This document shows positions 14,601 through 19,811 of a stretch of 19,811 nucleotides of DNA, one piece after another. This DNA comes from Prevotellaceae bacterium UBA4332 (lineage in GTDB: Bacteria > Bacteroidota > Bacteroidia > Bacteroidales > Bacteroidaceae), in NCBI GenBank assembly GCA_002394365.1, contig DGTQ01000008.1:1-19811 (forward strand), in the 5' to 3' direction. The notes beneath the pieces were generated by a model. That model saw nothing but the letters and a program-made list of their open reading frames with translations, had not been told where the DNA came from and ran no database searches. The number at the start of each line of letters is the position of its first letter. The stretch's first letter is position 1. Made by a program: the position numbers and the translations under genes.

Positions 14601-15190
14601 TGGAGGACTTGGGCTATGAGACCTATCAGAAGATACTCTCTCAGGCAGTGAACGAGTTGAAGAATGAAGAGTTTCAAGACCTTCTTGAAGAGCAGATGGC
14701 AGAGGGAGAACAACTTACGGGCAATGATTTCGTTGACGATTGCAACGTGGAGAGCGACTTGCAGATGTACTTCCCCGATTATTATGTGCCAGGCAGCAGC
14801 GAGAGGATGCTCCTGTATCGTGAGCTCGACACCATAGAGACCGACAGCGACCTCGAGGCATATCGCAAGCGACTGGAAGACCGTTTCGGCAAGGTGCCTG
14901 AGGAGGGAGAACAACTCATGCAGGTAGTGCTCCTGCGCAGGTTGGGCAGAACCCTCGGTTGCGAGCGTCTCATCCTGAAGCAGCACCAGATGCAGATGCA
15001 GTTTGTATCAAACGAGGAGAGTGTTTTCTATAAAAGCAAGTTCTTTACTGCCATTCTGGGTTACGTCAGCACCCACGCTAAGTTCTGCGACTTTCGAGTA
15101 ATAGGAGGCAGCAACCGCCTCGTAGTCAAGAATGTACCTGATGTTACGACTGCCGTAGGAATACTGAAGAAAATGATACCAGCCTCTTAG
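11624..15190 (+). CDS. mfd: Transcription-repair coupling factor Mfd (1188 aa)
   Basis: Mfd pushes stalled RNA polymerase off DNA lesions and recruits UvrA. The order is a UvrB-like module (residues 1 to about 480), the polymerase-interacting domain (PGDFIVHVDFGIGKFAGL, near 495-515), the RecG-like motor with Walker A GDVGFGKTE (Lys660), DEEQ box (755-758), SATPIPRTLQ and a motif-VI-type QMRGRVGRS, then the C-terminal TRCF domain (DLEAYRKRLEDRFGKVPEE). Bacteroidales Mfd is about 1,110-1,130 residues; this one is longer because of four repeat-derived in-frame insertions at residues 111-129, 328-364, 405-442 and 519-530. Motor motifs are intact, so function is probably kept. The start MQLNDILKLYARHPQVKALA fits the family. 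The MATE gene starts 2 bases after the stop, so the two are probably co-transcribed. Confidence 0.97.
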   Translation: MQLNDILKLYARHPQVKALATLVNNKKIRNAAISGFTQSSIAMNFAAAACRVPLLFIMRDADEAGYLYQDLKNLSSHPLFFPSSYKRAVKFGQKDAASEVMRAEVLMNLTTQQPQTSNLNPQLSTLNPQLIITYPAALAELVVPQKELDQRTLSLSKGETIALDDLTQRLRELGFMEVDYVYEPGQFAMRGSIVDVYSYSSEQPYRLDFFDDEIDTMRTFDVETQLSKDMLETVTIVPEMSKSDNEKIPFLDLLPDNTVIVTSDMHYVIDAIDYIYKEGFSKQALSDRLTGVTEVEKEEIMRELSASINLCKASTFAKAMERFKIIHSSQLPVTSLSTLNSPPSSARLSTHGAQELSTHNSPQPLFHKNFELLAQTISDYHSKGYKVFICSDSDKQLERLKEILQIENSKLKIENNDNNKPDCAQAIDDNNNFQSSIFNLQFIKGTLHEGFIDDVLKIVLFTDHQIFERFHKYQLKGQDAKRGKMALTMKELQEMEPGDFIVHVDFGIGKFAGLVRIPTSPNPSKGGGGYQEVIRIIYQKNDKVDVSIHSLYKISKYRRADSGEPPKLSTLGTGAWERIKERAKKRIKDIARDLIKLYAKRRHEKGFAFSPDSYLQAELEGSFLYEDTPDQMKATQEVKHDMEQARPMDRLVCGDVGFGKTEVAIRAAFKAAADGKQVAVLVPTTVLAFQHYQTFSKRLKGLPVRVDYLSRARTAKQVKQITEDLEAGRIDILVGTHRMLTKTVKWHDIGLLIIDEEQKFGVSTKEKLRQLKTNIDTLTMSATPIPRTLQFSLMGARDMSIMRTPPPNRQPIDTQVATFSAELVADAINFEMSRDGQVYFVCNRIATLPKMREIIERHVPDCRIAIGHGQMKPEELEKVVIGFINHDYDVLLSTTIVENGIDIPNANTIIINDANHFGLSDLHQMRGRVGRSNRKAFCYLLAPPLAYLPNESRRRLEALETFADLGSGFSLAMQDLDIRGAGNLLGAEQSGFMEDLGYETYQKILSQAVNELKNEEFQDLLEEQMAEGEQLTGNDFVDDCNVESDLQMYFPDYYVPGSSERMLLYRELDTIETDSDLEAYRKRLEDRFGKVPEEGEQLMQVVLLRRLGRTLGCERLILKQHQMQMQFVSNEESVFYKSKFFTAILGYVSTHAKFCDFRVIGGSNRLVVKNVPDVTTAVGILKKMIPAS
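11957..12010. repeat. mfd insertion 1: CTCAACY heptamers
   Basis: CCTCAAACCTCAAATC and the following CTCAACTCTCGACCCTCAAC keep 7-base spacing and encode residues 112-129, including NLNPQLSTLNPQ. The conserved sequence resumes at LIITYPAALAELV. Confidence 0.8.
12605..12715. repeat. mfd insertion 2: CAGTTAC and CTCAACT arrays with a unique core
   Basis: CAGTTCACAGTTACCAGTTA plus CCAG is followed by CTCAACTCTCAACTCTC, a non-repeat core (12650-12685) and CTCAACTCATAATTCCCCTC. The 37 residues (328-364) sit between FKIIH and the conserved FHKNFELL. Confidence 0.8.
12837..12949. repeat. mfd insertion 3: 32-bp inverted arms around a unique core
   Basis: The left arm 12837-12868 and the inverse of the right arm 12918-12949 agree at 29 of 32 positions. 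Both are ATTGAAA/TTCAATY heptamer arrays. The 49-base core encodes DNNKPDCAQAIDDN. The whole encodes residues 405-442, between KEILQ and IKGTLHEGF. Confidence 0.88.
13178..13213. repeat. mfd insertion 4: GC-rich palindrome
   Basis: CCCCTCC (13189-13195) and GGAGGGG (13199-13205) form a 7-bp stem with an AAA loop. The 36 bases encode TSPNPSKGGGGY (residues 519-530) between GLVRIP and QEVIRIIYQ, in the polymerase-interacting region. Confidence 0.85.
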
Positions 15191-15192
15191 TT

Positions 15193-16584
15193 ATGAATCG
15201 CCAGATATTACGGTTGGCAATACCGTCCATAGTGTCCAATATCACTGTGCCCCTGCTGGGGCTCGTCGATGTGGCTATAACAGGTCACATGGGCAACGCA
15301 CGCTATATGGCAGCCATCGCTGTGGGTTCTATGGTGTTCAATATCATCTACTGGCTCTTCTCCTTCCTGCGCTTCGGTACAGGCGGGTTGACTGCACAGG
15401 CATATGGCAAACTGATAAATAAAAGGGCAAGATTCTTAGCAGAGCAAGGAGGTAGGGTTGACACATTGGCAGAGCCCGACTTCTCAGGGTGCTGTAATGT
15501 ATTGCTGCGTGCTCATCTCACCAGTTTCATGCTTGCTCTCGCCCTGATGCTGTTTCATACTCCATTGTTCCATGCAGTGATGTGGATAATAGCGCCTGGC
15601 GAAGACCTGTTGCCCACCGTCCACACCTATTATAATATATGTATATGGGGCACTTTCCCCTCCCTTGCCCTCTATGCCTTCACGGGGTGGTTTGTGGGTA
15701 TGCAGAACACCAAGATACCCATGATTGTGTCCATCACCCAGAATATCGTCAATATCCTCCTCTCCCTCCTCTTTGTCTATGCCTTTGGCATGAAGATAGA
15801 GGGCGTGGCACTCGGTACTGTCCTTGCCCAGTGGACGGGCATGCTCATGGCGTGCATCATGCTGCGCTGGCGTTACGGCGATATGTGGCGTGGCATCAAG
15901 GTACGCAGTGCTATAAAGCTGGGCGAGATGCGTCGCTTCTTCTCTGTCAATAGCATCCTTTTCTATCGCACTCTCTTTCTCGTTGCCGTCAATCTCTATT
16001 TCATTGTCATAGGAGCCAAGGGTGGGGCAGAGATACTCTCCGTCAATTCTGTCTTGATGCAGATGTTCATGCTCTATACCTACGTCATGGACGGTTTTGC
16101 CTATGCAGCAGAGGCACTCTGCGGCAAATACTATGGAGCGAAAGATAGCCCCAGTTTTCGCCTTGCCCTGCGAGGTGTGTGGCGGTGGTCGCTCTTGCTT
16201 ACGCTCCTCTTCACCATAGCCTATGCGGCAGGAGGCAGTACCTTCCTCCGTTTGCTTACAGACGAGCCCCAAGTGCGCCTTGCCGCCGTCGTATATCTCC
16301 CCTGGGCTGTTCTCATTCCCCTGTGCGGAGTGGGCACCTTCGTGTGGGACGGAGTTTTCATCGGGTTGACAGATACTAAGGGAATGCTGATAGGAACCTT
16401 TGCAGGTGCGGCAGCATTCTTTATCATCAACTTCCTGCCCCAGCCTTTCAATTTTCAATTCTCAATATTCAATATTCTATCATCCAACCACACTCTCTGG
16501 CTCGCCTTCAACGCATATTTGCTTATGCGCAGCATAACCCAGCAAATTATTTGGCAAAAAGTTTGGAAGAATAAACTTATTTGA
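15193..16584 (+). CDS. MATE family efflux transporter, DinF-like (463 aa)
   Basis: The N-terminus ILRLAIPSIVSNITVPLLGL then VDVAITGHMG, and the loop LRFGTGGLTAQAYG, are typical of the DinF branch of MATE antiporters, which export drugs or metabolites using a proton or sodium gradient. About twelve membrane segments are visible. FVGMQNTKIPMIVSITQNIVNI marks the mid-protein helix pair. It begins 2 bases after the mfd stop, so it is likely co-transcribed with a DNA-repair gene, as dinF is with lexA in E. coli. Two polar segments look added: residues 74-100 (NKRARFLAEQGGRVDTLAEP), where most relatives have a short loop, and residues 419-432 (FNFQFSIFNILSSN), clearly from a TTCAATY array. The last bases overlap the promoter of the division gene. 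Confidence 0.9.
   Translation: MNRQILRLAIPSIVSNITVPLLGLVDVAITGHMGNARYMAAIAVGSMVFNIIYWLFSFLRFGTGGLTAQAYGKLINKRARFLAEQGGRVDTLAEPDFSGCCNVLLRAHLTSFMLALALMLFHTPLFHAVMWIIAPGEDLLPTVHTYYNICIWGTFPSLALYAFTGWFVGMQNTKIPMIVSITQNIVNILLSLLFVYAFGMKIEGVALGTVLAQWTGMLMACIMLRWRYGDMWRGIKVRSAIKLGEMRRFFSVNSILFYRTLFLVAVNLYFIVIGAKGGAEILSVNSVLMQMFMLYTYVMDGFAYAAEALCGKYYGAKDSPSFRLALRGVWRWSLLLTLLFTIAYAAGGSTFLRLLTDEPQVRLAAVVYLPWAVLIPLCGVGTFVWDGVFIGLTDTKGMLIGTFAGAAAFFIINFLPQPFNFQFSIFNILSSNHTLWLAFNAYLLMRSITQQIIWQKVWKNKLI
16447..16488. repeat. In-frame TTCAATY array in the MATE gene
   Basis: TTTCAATTTTCAATTCTCAA and the following TATTCAATATTCTATCATCC have 7-base spacing and encode FNFQFSIFNILSSN in the last loop before the final hydrophobic segment. 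Confidence 0.85.
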
Positions 16585-16593
16585 CTAATTTTG
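16562..16593 (+). promoter_or_regulatory. Bacteroidetes-type promoter for the division-protein gene
   Basis: TTTG at 16562-16565 and TAATTTTG at 16586-16593 have a 20-base spacer. The -33 box lies inside the end of the MATE gene. The -7 box ends 19 bases before ATG 16613. Confidence 0.8.
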
Positions 16594-16612
16594 CAAGCAA
16601 AACAAGACGCAA

Positions 16613-16933
16613 ATGGGAAAAATCAATAACATCTGGAGCTATATAGCACGCCACAAATACCTCTTGACCATAGTCATAGGCGTGCTCCTCGTGGGAGTAG
16701 TTGACGAGAACAGCTTTCGCAAAATCATACTGCTCAACATGCGCCATAGTGAGGTGGAAGCCGAACTGAAAGCCTGTCAGGAGCAGTTTGAGCGTGACTC
16801 TACGCGCCTCCGTGCCCTCAATGCCAACCAGAAGGGTGTAGAGCGCATAGCCCGTGAGCGTTATTTCATGAAGCGTCCTAACGAGGACATCTATGTGCTC
16901 AGCACAGACAAGAGAAACGAAACACAAGAATAA
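16613..16933 (+). CDS. Septum formation initiator, FtsB/DivIC family (106 aa)
   Basis: A short cytoplasmic start and one membrane segment (about residues 17-34, YLLTIVIGVLLVGVV) precede a charged coiled-coil stretch (about 45-80) and the family end GVERIARERYFMKRPNEDIYV. This is the FtsB/DivIC layout. The protein would span the inner membrane with its coiled coil outside, acting in the FtsQ-FtsL-FtsB complex that activates septal cell-wall synthesis. Its length is normal and there is no repeat insertion. It has its own promoter and its stop overlaps the start of the next gene (TAATG). Confidence 0.9.
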   Translation: MGKINNIWSYIARHKYLLTIVIGVLLVGVVDENSFRKIILLNMRHSEVEAELKACQEQFERDSTRLRALNANQKGVERIARERYFMKRPNEDIYVLSTDKRNETQE

Positions 16934-17364
16934 TGCGCGAACTTTCCAGAATACAATCCGTAATCTTTGCCCTTGGAGGTCTGCTCATGGTGGCAGGCAT
17001 AGGGTGCGTAGTATTTGGAATGGCTACCCTGTGGCTGCAACAGTGTGGAGCCATCGCCTTCGCCATAGGAGCCCTGTGCTTTGCAGTCATGCAGATGAGC
17101 CAGGTCTATCAAGGCTCCAGTCTCGTTATCCGTCGTCTGCGTCGCATTATGATTTTTGCCGACATCTGTTTTGTCATTTCGGCGCTCTTGCTCGTAGAAA
17201 ACGTTTTCCAGATAGTTTTCCCCCTCTTTGCAGGCACCATCGACGGCTATAACGCCTATATCCATTATATCTACAACAACTGGGTAGTCACCCTGCTCAT
17301 AGCCGCCATTCTTGAGATGTACTCCATGCATCGTATTTCCAATGAGCTGAAAAAAGAGGAGTAA
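16933..17364 (+). CDS. Small four-helix membrane protein, unknown function (143 aa)
   Basis: Four hydrophobic segments are visible (about residues 10-32, 37-55, 75-97 and 115-130), with a short basic loop (VIRRLRRIM) after the second and a charged end (NELKKEE). I do not recognise a named family. Its ATG shares an A with the TAA stop of the FtsB/DivIC-like gene, so the two are translationally coupled, which suggests a cell-envelope or division-related role. That is inference only. It is followed by a long symmetric hairpin before the convergent minus-strand cluster. Confidence 0.85.
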   Translation: MRELSRIQSVIFALGGLLMVAGIGCVVFGMATLWLQQCGAIAFAIGALCFAVMQMSQVYQGSSLVIRRLRRIMIFADICFVISALLLVENVFQIVFPLFAGTIDGYNAYIHYIYNNWVVTLLIAAILEMYSMHRISNELKKEE

Positions 17365-17381
17365 TTCTTGCAAAACAGAAC

Positions 17382-17420
17382 TTTTTTACAGAAAATTTGC
17401 CGCAAATTTTCTGTGAAAAA
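17382..17420. terminator. Symmetric hairpin between convergent genes, likely bidirectional terminator
   Basis: ACAGAAAATTTGC (17388-17400) and GCAAATTTTCTGT (17402-17414) form a perfect 13-bp palindrome around one base. Flanking TTTTTT and AAAAA extend it to about 19 pairs. It lies between a plus-strand gene ending at 17364 and a minus-strand gene ending at 17464. The T-run lies within the stem rather than beyond it, so termination is plausible but not classic. Confidence 0.65.
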
Positions 17421-17463
17421 TAAAATCCTCTACTTTATCGTTCATGCATCAAACGGCATTTGA

Positions 17464-18399
17464 TTATATCTGTTTCGTTAAAAGTGCAATCATCTTCTGG
17501 TCATTGAGTCGCTTAGCCAAATTAAGGGGAGTTTCTCCTTCTTTATTCAAATTATTGGGATTAGCTTCATACGCCATTAGTAGCTCTACCATCTCTTTAT
17601 TTCCCTTAGATACTGCTATCCATAATGGGTTATTCCCCCATTTGTCAGTCGTATTAACATTGGCACCTTTCTCCAAAAGAATTTTTGCAATATTTATACG
17701 ATTGTGTTCACAACAATATTCTAATGGAGAACGATTTTCGGAATCCAGACAATTAATGTCTGCTCCCCTGTTAATCAAATCATTTACAATAACTTCTGAG
17801 AAGTGAATAGATGCTATAGCTAAATGTAAGAAACTCTTACCTGATTTGGTTGTATAATTAATATCTACCTGGTCTATCAAGTTAAGATATTTTTTATAGC
17901 TACTCGTGAACCACAAAGCATTTTTTAATGCTTCCTCCTTAATCAATATGATTGGTTCAACCCATATACATGGAACACCAAGATAGTGGTCCCTTATTCT
18001 GTCCTCTACGTGGTTAGAGTCCCACACAGCACAACGTTCAAGCCCTATACATTCCTCTTTCGTAGAAGGAACAATTTCTCCTGTCTCTGTAATATACATT
18101 TCAACCTTATCAGGGTCGCACATGTCTTGAATAAACTGGTTGGGCAACGTTTTACAGTCCTCACGTATAGGCATCTTTCCAACTTTTAACCAATCACCCT
18201 GAGTAATAACTTGATTATATACACATAAAAAAAATAATAAAGGAGCATTCTCCAAAATTGAAAAGTCTTTCAATTGATTACGAGTTTGATAATCATAAAA
18301 TACACATATGCCATGAGCGAGTATCTGTGCATACGTGTAATATTCGTTCTCAATGTTTATTTCCAATATAGAGCCAATTGTTATTCTCTGTCTTTTCAT
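17464..18399 (-). CDS. Imm26-family immunity domain fused to ankyrin repeats (311 aa)
   Basis: Residues 1 to about 145 match the Imm26 immunity family: KRQRITIGSILEINIENEY, then YTYAQILAHG, an FLCVYNQVITQGDWLKVGKM block and CIGLERCAVWDSNHVEDRI. Imm26 proteins neutralise secreted polymorphic toxins. Residues 185-311 form about four ankyrin repeats (FLHLAIASIHFSEVIVNDLI; RSPLEYCCEHNRINIAKILL; NNPLWIAVSKGNKEMVELLM; ETPLNLAKRL). Ankyrin proteins also occur as immunity partners, so the fusion may combine two recognition modules. There is no signal peptide, so it is cytoplasmic. The region is AT-rich, unlike the genes to its left, and no toxin gene is in view, fitting an orphan immunity gene acquired by transfer. 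A TAACTTTG -7 box lies about 100 bases upstream (18497-18504, minus strand). Confidence 0.8.
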   Translation of the reverse strand: MKRQRITIGSILEINIENEYYTYAQILAHGICVFYDYQTRNQLKDFSILENAPLLFFLCVYNQVITQGDWLKVGKMPIREDCKTLPNQFIQDMCDPDKVEMYITETGEIVPSTKEECIGLERCAVWDSNHVEDRIRDHYLGVPCIWVEPIILIKEEALKNALWFTSSYKKYLNLIDQVDINYTTKSGKSFLHLAIASIHFSEVIVNDLINRGADINCLDSENRSPLEYCCEHNRINIAKILLEKGANVNTTDKWGNNPLWIAVSKGNKEMVELLMAYEANPNNLNKEGETPLNLAKRLNDQKMIALLTKQI

Positions 18400-18485
18400 A
18401 ACTCTTCAAATTCTTTTTTTGCGTTTGTTCTCTTCCACGTATGGCACTTTGTTGGAGAAAGAATTCCTTTCAGGAAAATTCTTTG

Positions 18486-18779
18486 TCATACGCCTACAAA
18501 GTTACTAAAAAATTCTGGAATATTCCACGTTCCTTCAAGTCCCCTTTTTAGTATTTGATTTTTTAAGTATATTGATAAAATCATGGTAATTATGCAAATC
18601 CCAAATAGTAGAAGAAATATAAAATAGGCAAGAAACTTTTTGCTATGATTACAATTTGAGAATTTTCTCAAAATAGTTTTCTTATGTTTTATATATCGAT
18701 ATGTAAGAAATATGATTAAAGGAGATTCTAATACAATAACTTTAAAAAAGTTAAGGTGCTGTGACCAAAACAGAGCCAT
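18486..18779 (-). CDS. Small two-helix membrane protein, hypothetical (97 aa)
   Basis: Two hydrophobic segments (about residues 10-28 and 50-70, FLAYFIFLLLFGICIITMIL) are joined by a basic loop (KHKKTILRKFSNCNHSKK). No family is recognised. The codon before the ATG is a stop, so the start is fixed if the gene is real. It lies between the Imm26-ankyrin gene and a lipoprotein gene on the same strand in an AT-rich accessory block, where small membrane immunity proteins would be expected. Its 3' end overlaps the possible promoter of the next gene. No clear promoter or ribosome-binding site is seen, so it may be spurious. Confidence 0.5.
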   Translation of the reverse strand: MALFWSQHLNFFKVIVLESPLIIFLTYRYIKHKKTILRKFSNCNHSKKFLAYFIFLLLFGICIITMILSIYLKNQILKRGLEGTWNIPEFFSNFVGV

Positions 18780-18971
18780 TCAAGAGATTTATATATAGGA
18801 AATAAGAGCCTATCGCAAACGAGCCAAGTGTATATATTTCATCACCGCTATTGATATTTTTGTAGTGAGAATATGCACAGTAAAATATGTAATCTAAAAA
18901 TTTCATTTATGATATATTTTTCCTCAACAATTCGCTGTTATGTTGTGAAAAAAAACTTTATCAGCAGCATT

Positions 18972-19445
18972 TTATTCCGTTGCTTTGCCGTTAGTGAACC
19001 GTATTGGCTTAATCTTTATATTATTTAATATCTTATTATATTTTTTCTGATTATCTGCAGTAACATTGGCATAATATATTCTAACATCTCTGTATTCGTC
19101 TTTACGCCACCATTTACCATCCTTTACTCCTGTAGCTATTATCTTCTTCCTTTTCTTATGTATTTCTATTGGTTCATATTTATCCATCGGGAACTCCATC
19201 ATAGCTCCTTCGTGGATTATAATGTATGCCCCATCACTGAATCCGTAAAAATACACAACTCCTTCCTCATAATTGTCTTTTTGGCTATAAAATGGGGTAG
19301 GTAGTTGCGCAATAAATATTTTTGACAGCAGATATTGTTGCTCCAACTTAGTGGGAACTTCCTCCTTTTTTATTGTAGAGCAACATAATAAAGATGGCAG
19401 ACACAAGAGAATACATACTATTGTAAGGATGTAAGTTTTTATCAT
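18972..19445 (-). CDS. Lipoprotein of unknown function (157 aa)
   Basis: A lipoprotein signal (hydrophobic ILTIVCILLCLPSLLCC) ends in paired cysteines at residues 21-22; lipidation is most likely at one of them. The mature part has a beta-rich core (GVVYFYGFSDGAYIIIHEGA) and a basic C-terminal half (KKRKKIIATG, then DGKWWRKDEYRDVRIYYANV). I do not recognise the family. It is on the same strand as the Imm26-ankyrin gene with similar AT-rich codon use, so it may be another cell-envelope immunity or defence-related gene; this is inference. A full -7 box (TACCTTTG on the minus strand, 19469-19476) lies 23 bases upstream. Confidence 0.75.
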   Translation of the reverse strand: MIKTYILTIVCILLCLPSLLCCSTIKKEEVPTKLEQQYLLSKIFIAQLPTPFYSQKDNYEEGVVYFYGFSDGAYIIIHEGAMMEFPMDKYEPIEIHKKRKKIIATGVKDGKWWRKDEYRDVRIYYANVTADNQKKYNKILNNIKIKPIRFTNGKATE

Positions 19446-19468
19446 AACATCAGTTTTAGTTTACCCCA

Positions 19469-19500
19469 CAAAGGTAACACTTTCTTTTGACACTGAAAAA
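19469..19500 (-). promoter_or_regulatory. Promoter for the minus-strand lipoprotein gene
   Basis: On the minus strand TACCTTTG occupies 19476-19469, with a TTTT-rich -33 region about 20 bases upstream (19497-19500). The -7 box is a full match and the -33 is weak. Confidence 0.65.
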
Positions 19501-19536
19501 TCTGCAGCACCTTTTTTCAAGTCAATATTTCAAACG

Positions 19537-19568
19537 AAGACAATAAGACAATAAGACAATAAGACATT
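19537..19568. repeat. AAGACAAT octamer array (left, four units)
   Basis: Three AAGACAAT units and one AAGACATT run without gaps. Inverse units lie at 19739-19762. Confidence 0.85.
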
Positions 19569-19658
19569 AAGGTGGTTGCAACATACAGACGGCAAGTATC
19601 AGGTGACACATTGTAAAAATATCATAGCATATATAAGCAAAGTGTAAGTAGTATAATT

Positions 19659-19696
19659 TAATATCATATTATTATATATATAATAATATGATATTA
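19659..19696. repeat. 38-bp perfect AT-rich palindrome
   Basis: TAATATCATATTATTATAT at 19659-19677 is followed directly by its exact inverse to 19696, including the single C/G pair (19665/19690). It sits between the inverted octamer arrays. There is no T-run and no ORF. It could form a cruciform, bind a dimeric protein or act as a replication or termination site. Confidence 0.85.
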
Positions 19697-19738
19697 CCCA
19701 TAGTCGGCACCCTCCTCTCTGCTACTCGCCACGTGCTT

Positions 19739-19762
19739 ATTGTCTTATTGTCTTAATGTCTT
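19739..19762. repeat. ATTGTCTT octamer array (right, inverted, three units)
   Basis: ATTGTCTT, ATTGTCTT and AATGTCTT are the inverse of the array at 19537-19568. From 19446 to the window end there is no supported gene. Confidence 0.85.
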
Positions 19763-19811
19763 TTTGTCCGAAGTGTTAAAAACCCCGCCGCCAATTCCGC
19801 CCTTTTCGCCC

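Noticed and set aside
15484..16458. 324-codon minus-strand frame opposite the MATE gene
   Set aside because: Long only because the plus-strand codons avoid stops in that frame; the peptide is charged and domainless, while the plus strand has clear MATE motifs.
17444..17806. Plus-strand 120-codon frame opposite the ankyrin gene
   Set aside because: The minus strand encodes recognisable ankyrin repeats over the same bases.

Overview
The window reads as chromosome from a Bacteroidales bacterium, most likely Prevotella or a close relative. The evidence is promoters of the Bacteroidetes form TTTG-N20-TAnnTTTG, a BspA-type leucine-rich surface protein, HmuY-like and TonB-dependent outer-membrane proteins, Prevotella-style C-terminal tails on secreted proteins, and several families of short tandem arrays between and inside genes. 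Nothing here looks like rRNA, tRNA, CRISPR or an intact insertion sequence.

Layout. 1-1088 is repeat-rich and AT-rich. It holds a small antitoxin gene, a toxin gene broken by an internal deletion, and a long nested hairpin element (874-992). 1089-3902 encodes a large BspA-like secreted protein closed by a strong terminator. 4046-5545 is a sodium:solute symporter and 5804-6598 a short-chain dehydrogenase. 6733-11420 looks like a haem/iron acquisition block: a secreted calycin-like protein, a HmuY-like lipoprotein, a HmuR-like TonB-dependent receptor and a polytopic membrane protein. 11624-15190 is mfd (transcription-repair coupling factor), followed 2 bases later by a MATE transporter. 16613-17364 holds a FtsB/DivIC-type division protein and a small membrane protein whose start overlaps its stop. 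On the minus strand, 17464-19445 is an AT-rich accessory cluster: an Imm26-ankyrin fusion, a small membrane protein and a lipoprotein. The last 360 bases hold inverted octamer arrays around a 38-bp perfect palindrome.

The most striking feature is a set of sequence-distinct, mostly 7-bp tandem arrays (TAAACYR, CAGTTAC, TTCAATY, CTCAACY, AATTCAT) plus GC-rich palindromes. They crowd the gaps and also sit in frame inside seven consecutive genes (symporter, SDR, HmuY-like protein, TonB receptor, membrane protein, Mfd, MATE). Because 7 is not a multiple of 3, three DNA units encode one seven-residue peptide repeat, such as QLPVTSY or FNLQSSI. Mfd alone carries four such insertions, from four repeat types, all before its motor domain. 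Arrays also bracket genes in inverted orientation: TAAAC units run up to start codons and GTTTA units begin at or just after stop codons. This resembles a Bacteroidales counterpart of cyanobacterial heptanucleotide STRR repeats and of in-frame Rickettsia palindromic elements, and is the best candidate here for an undescribed system.
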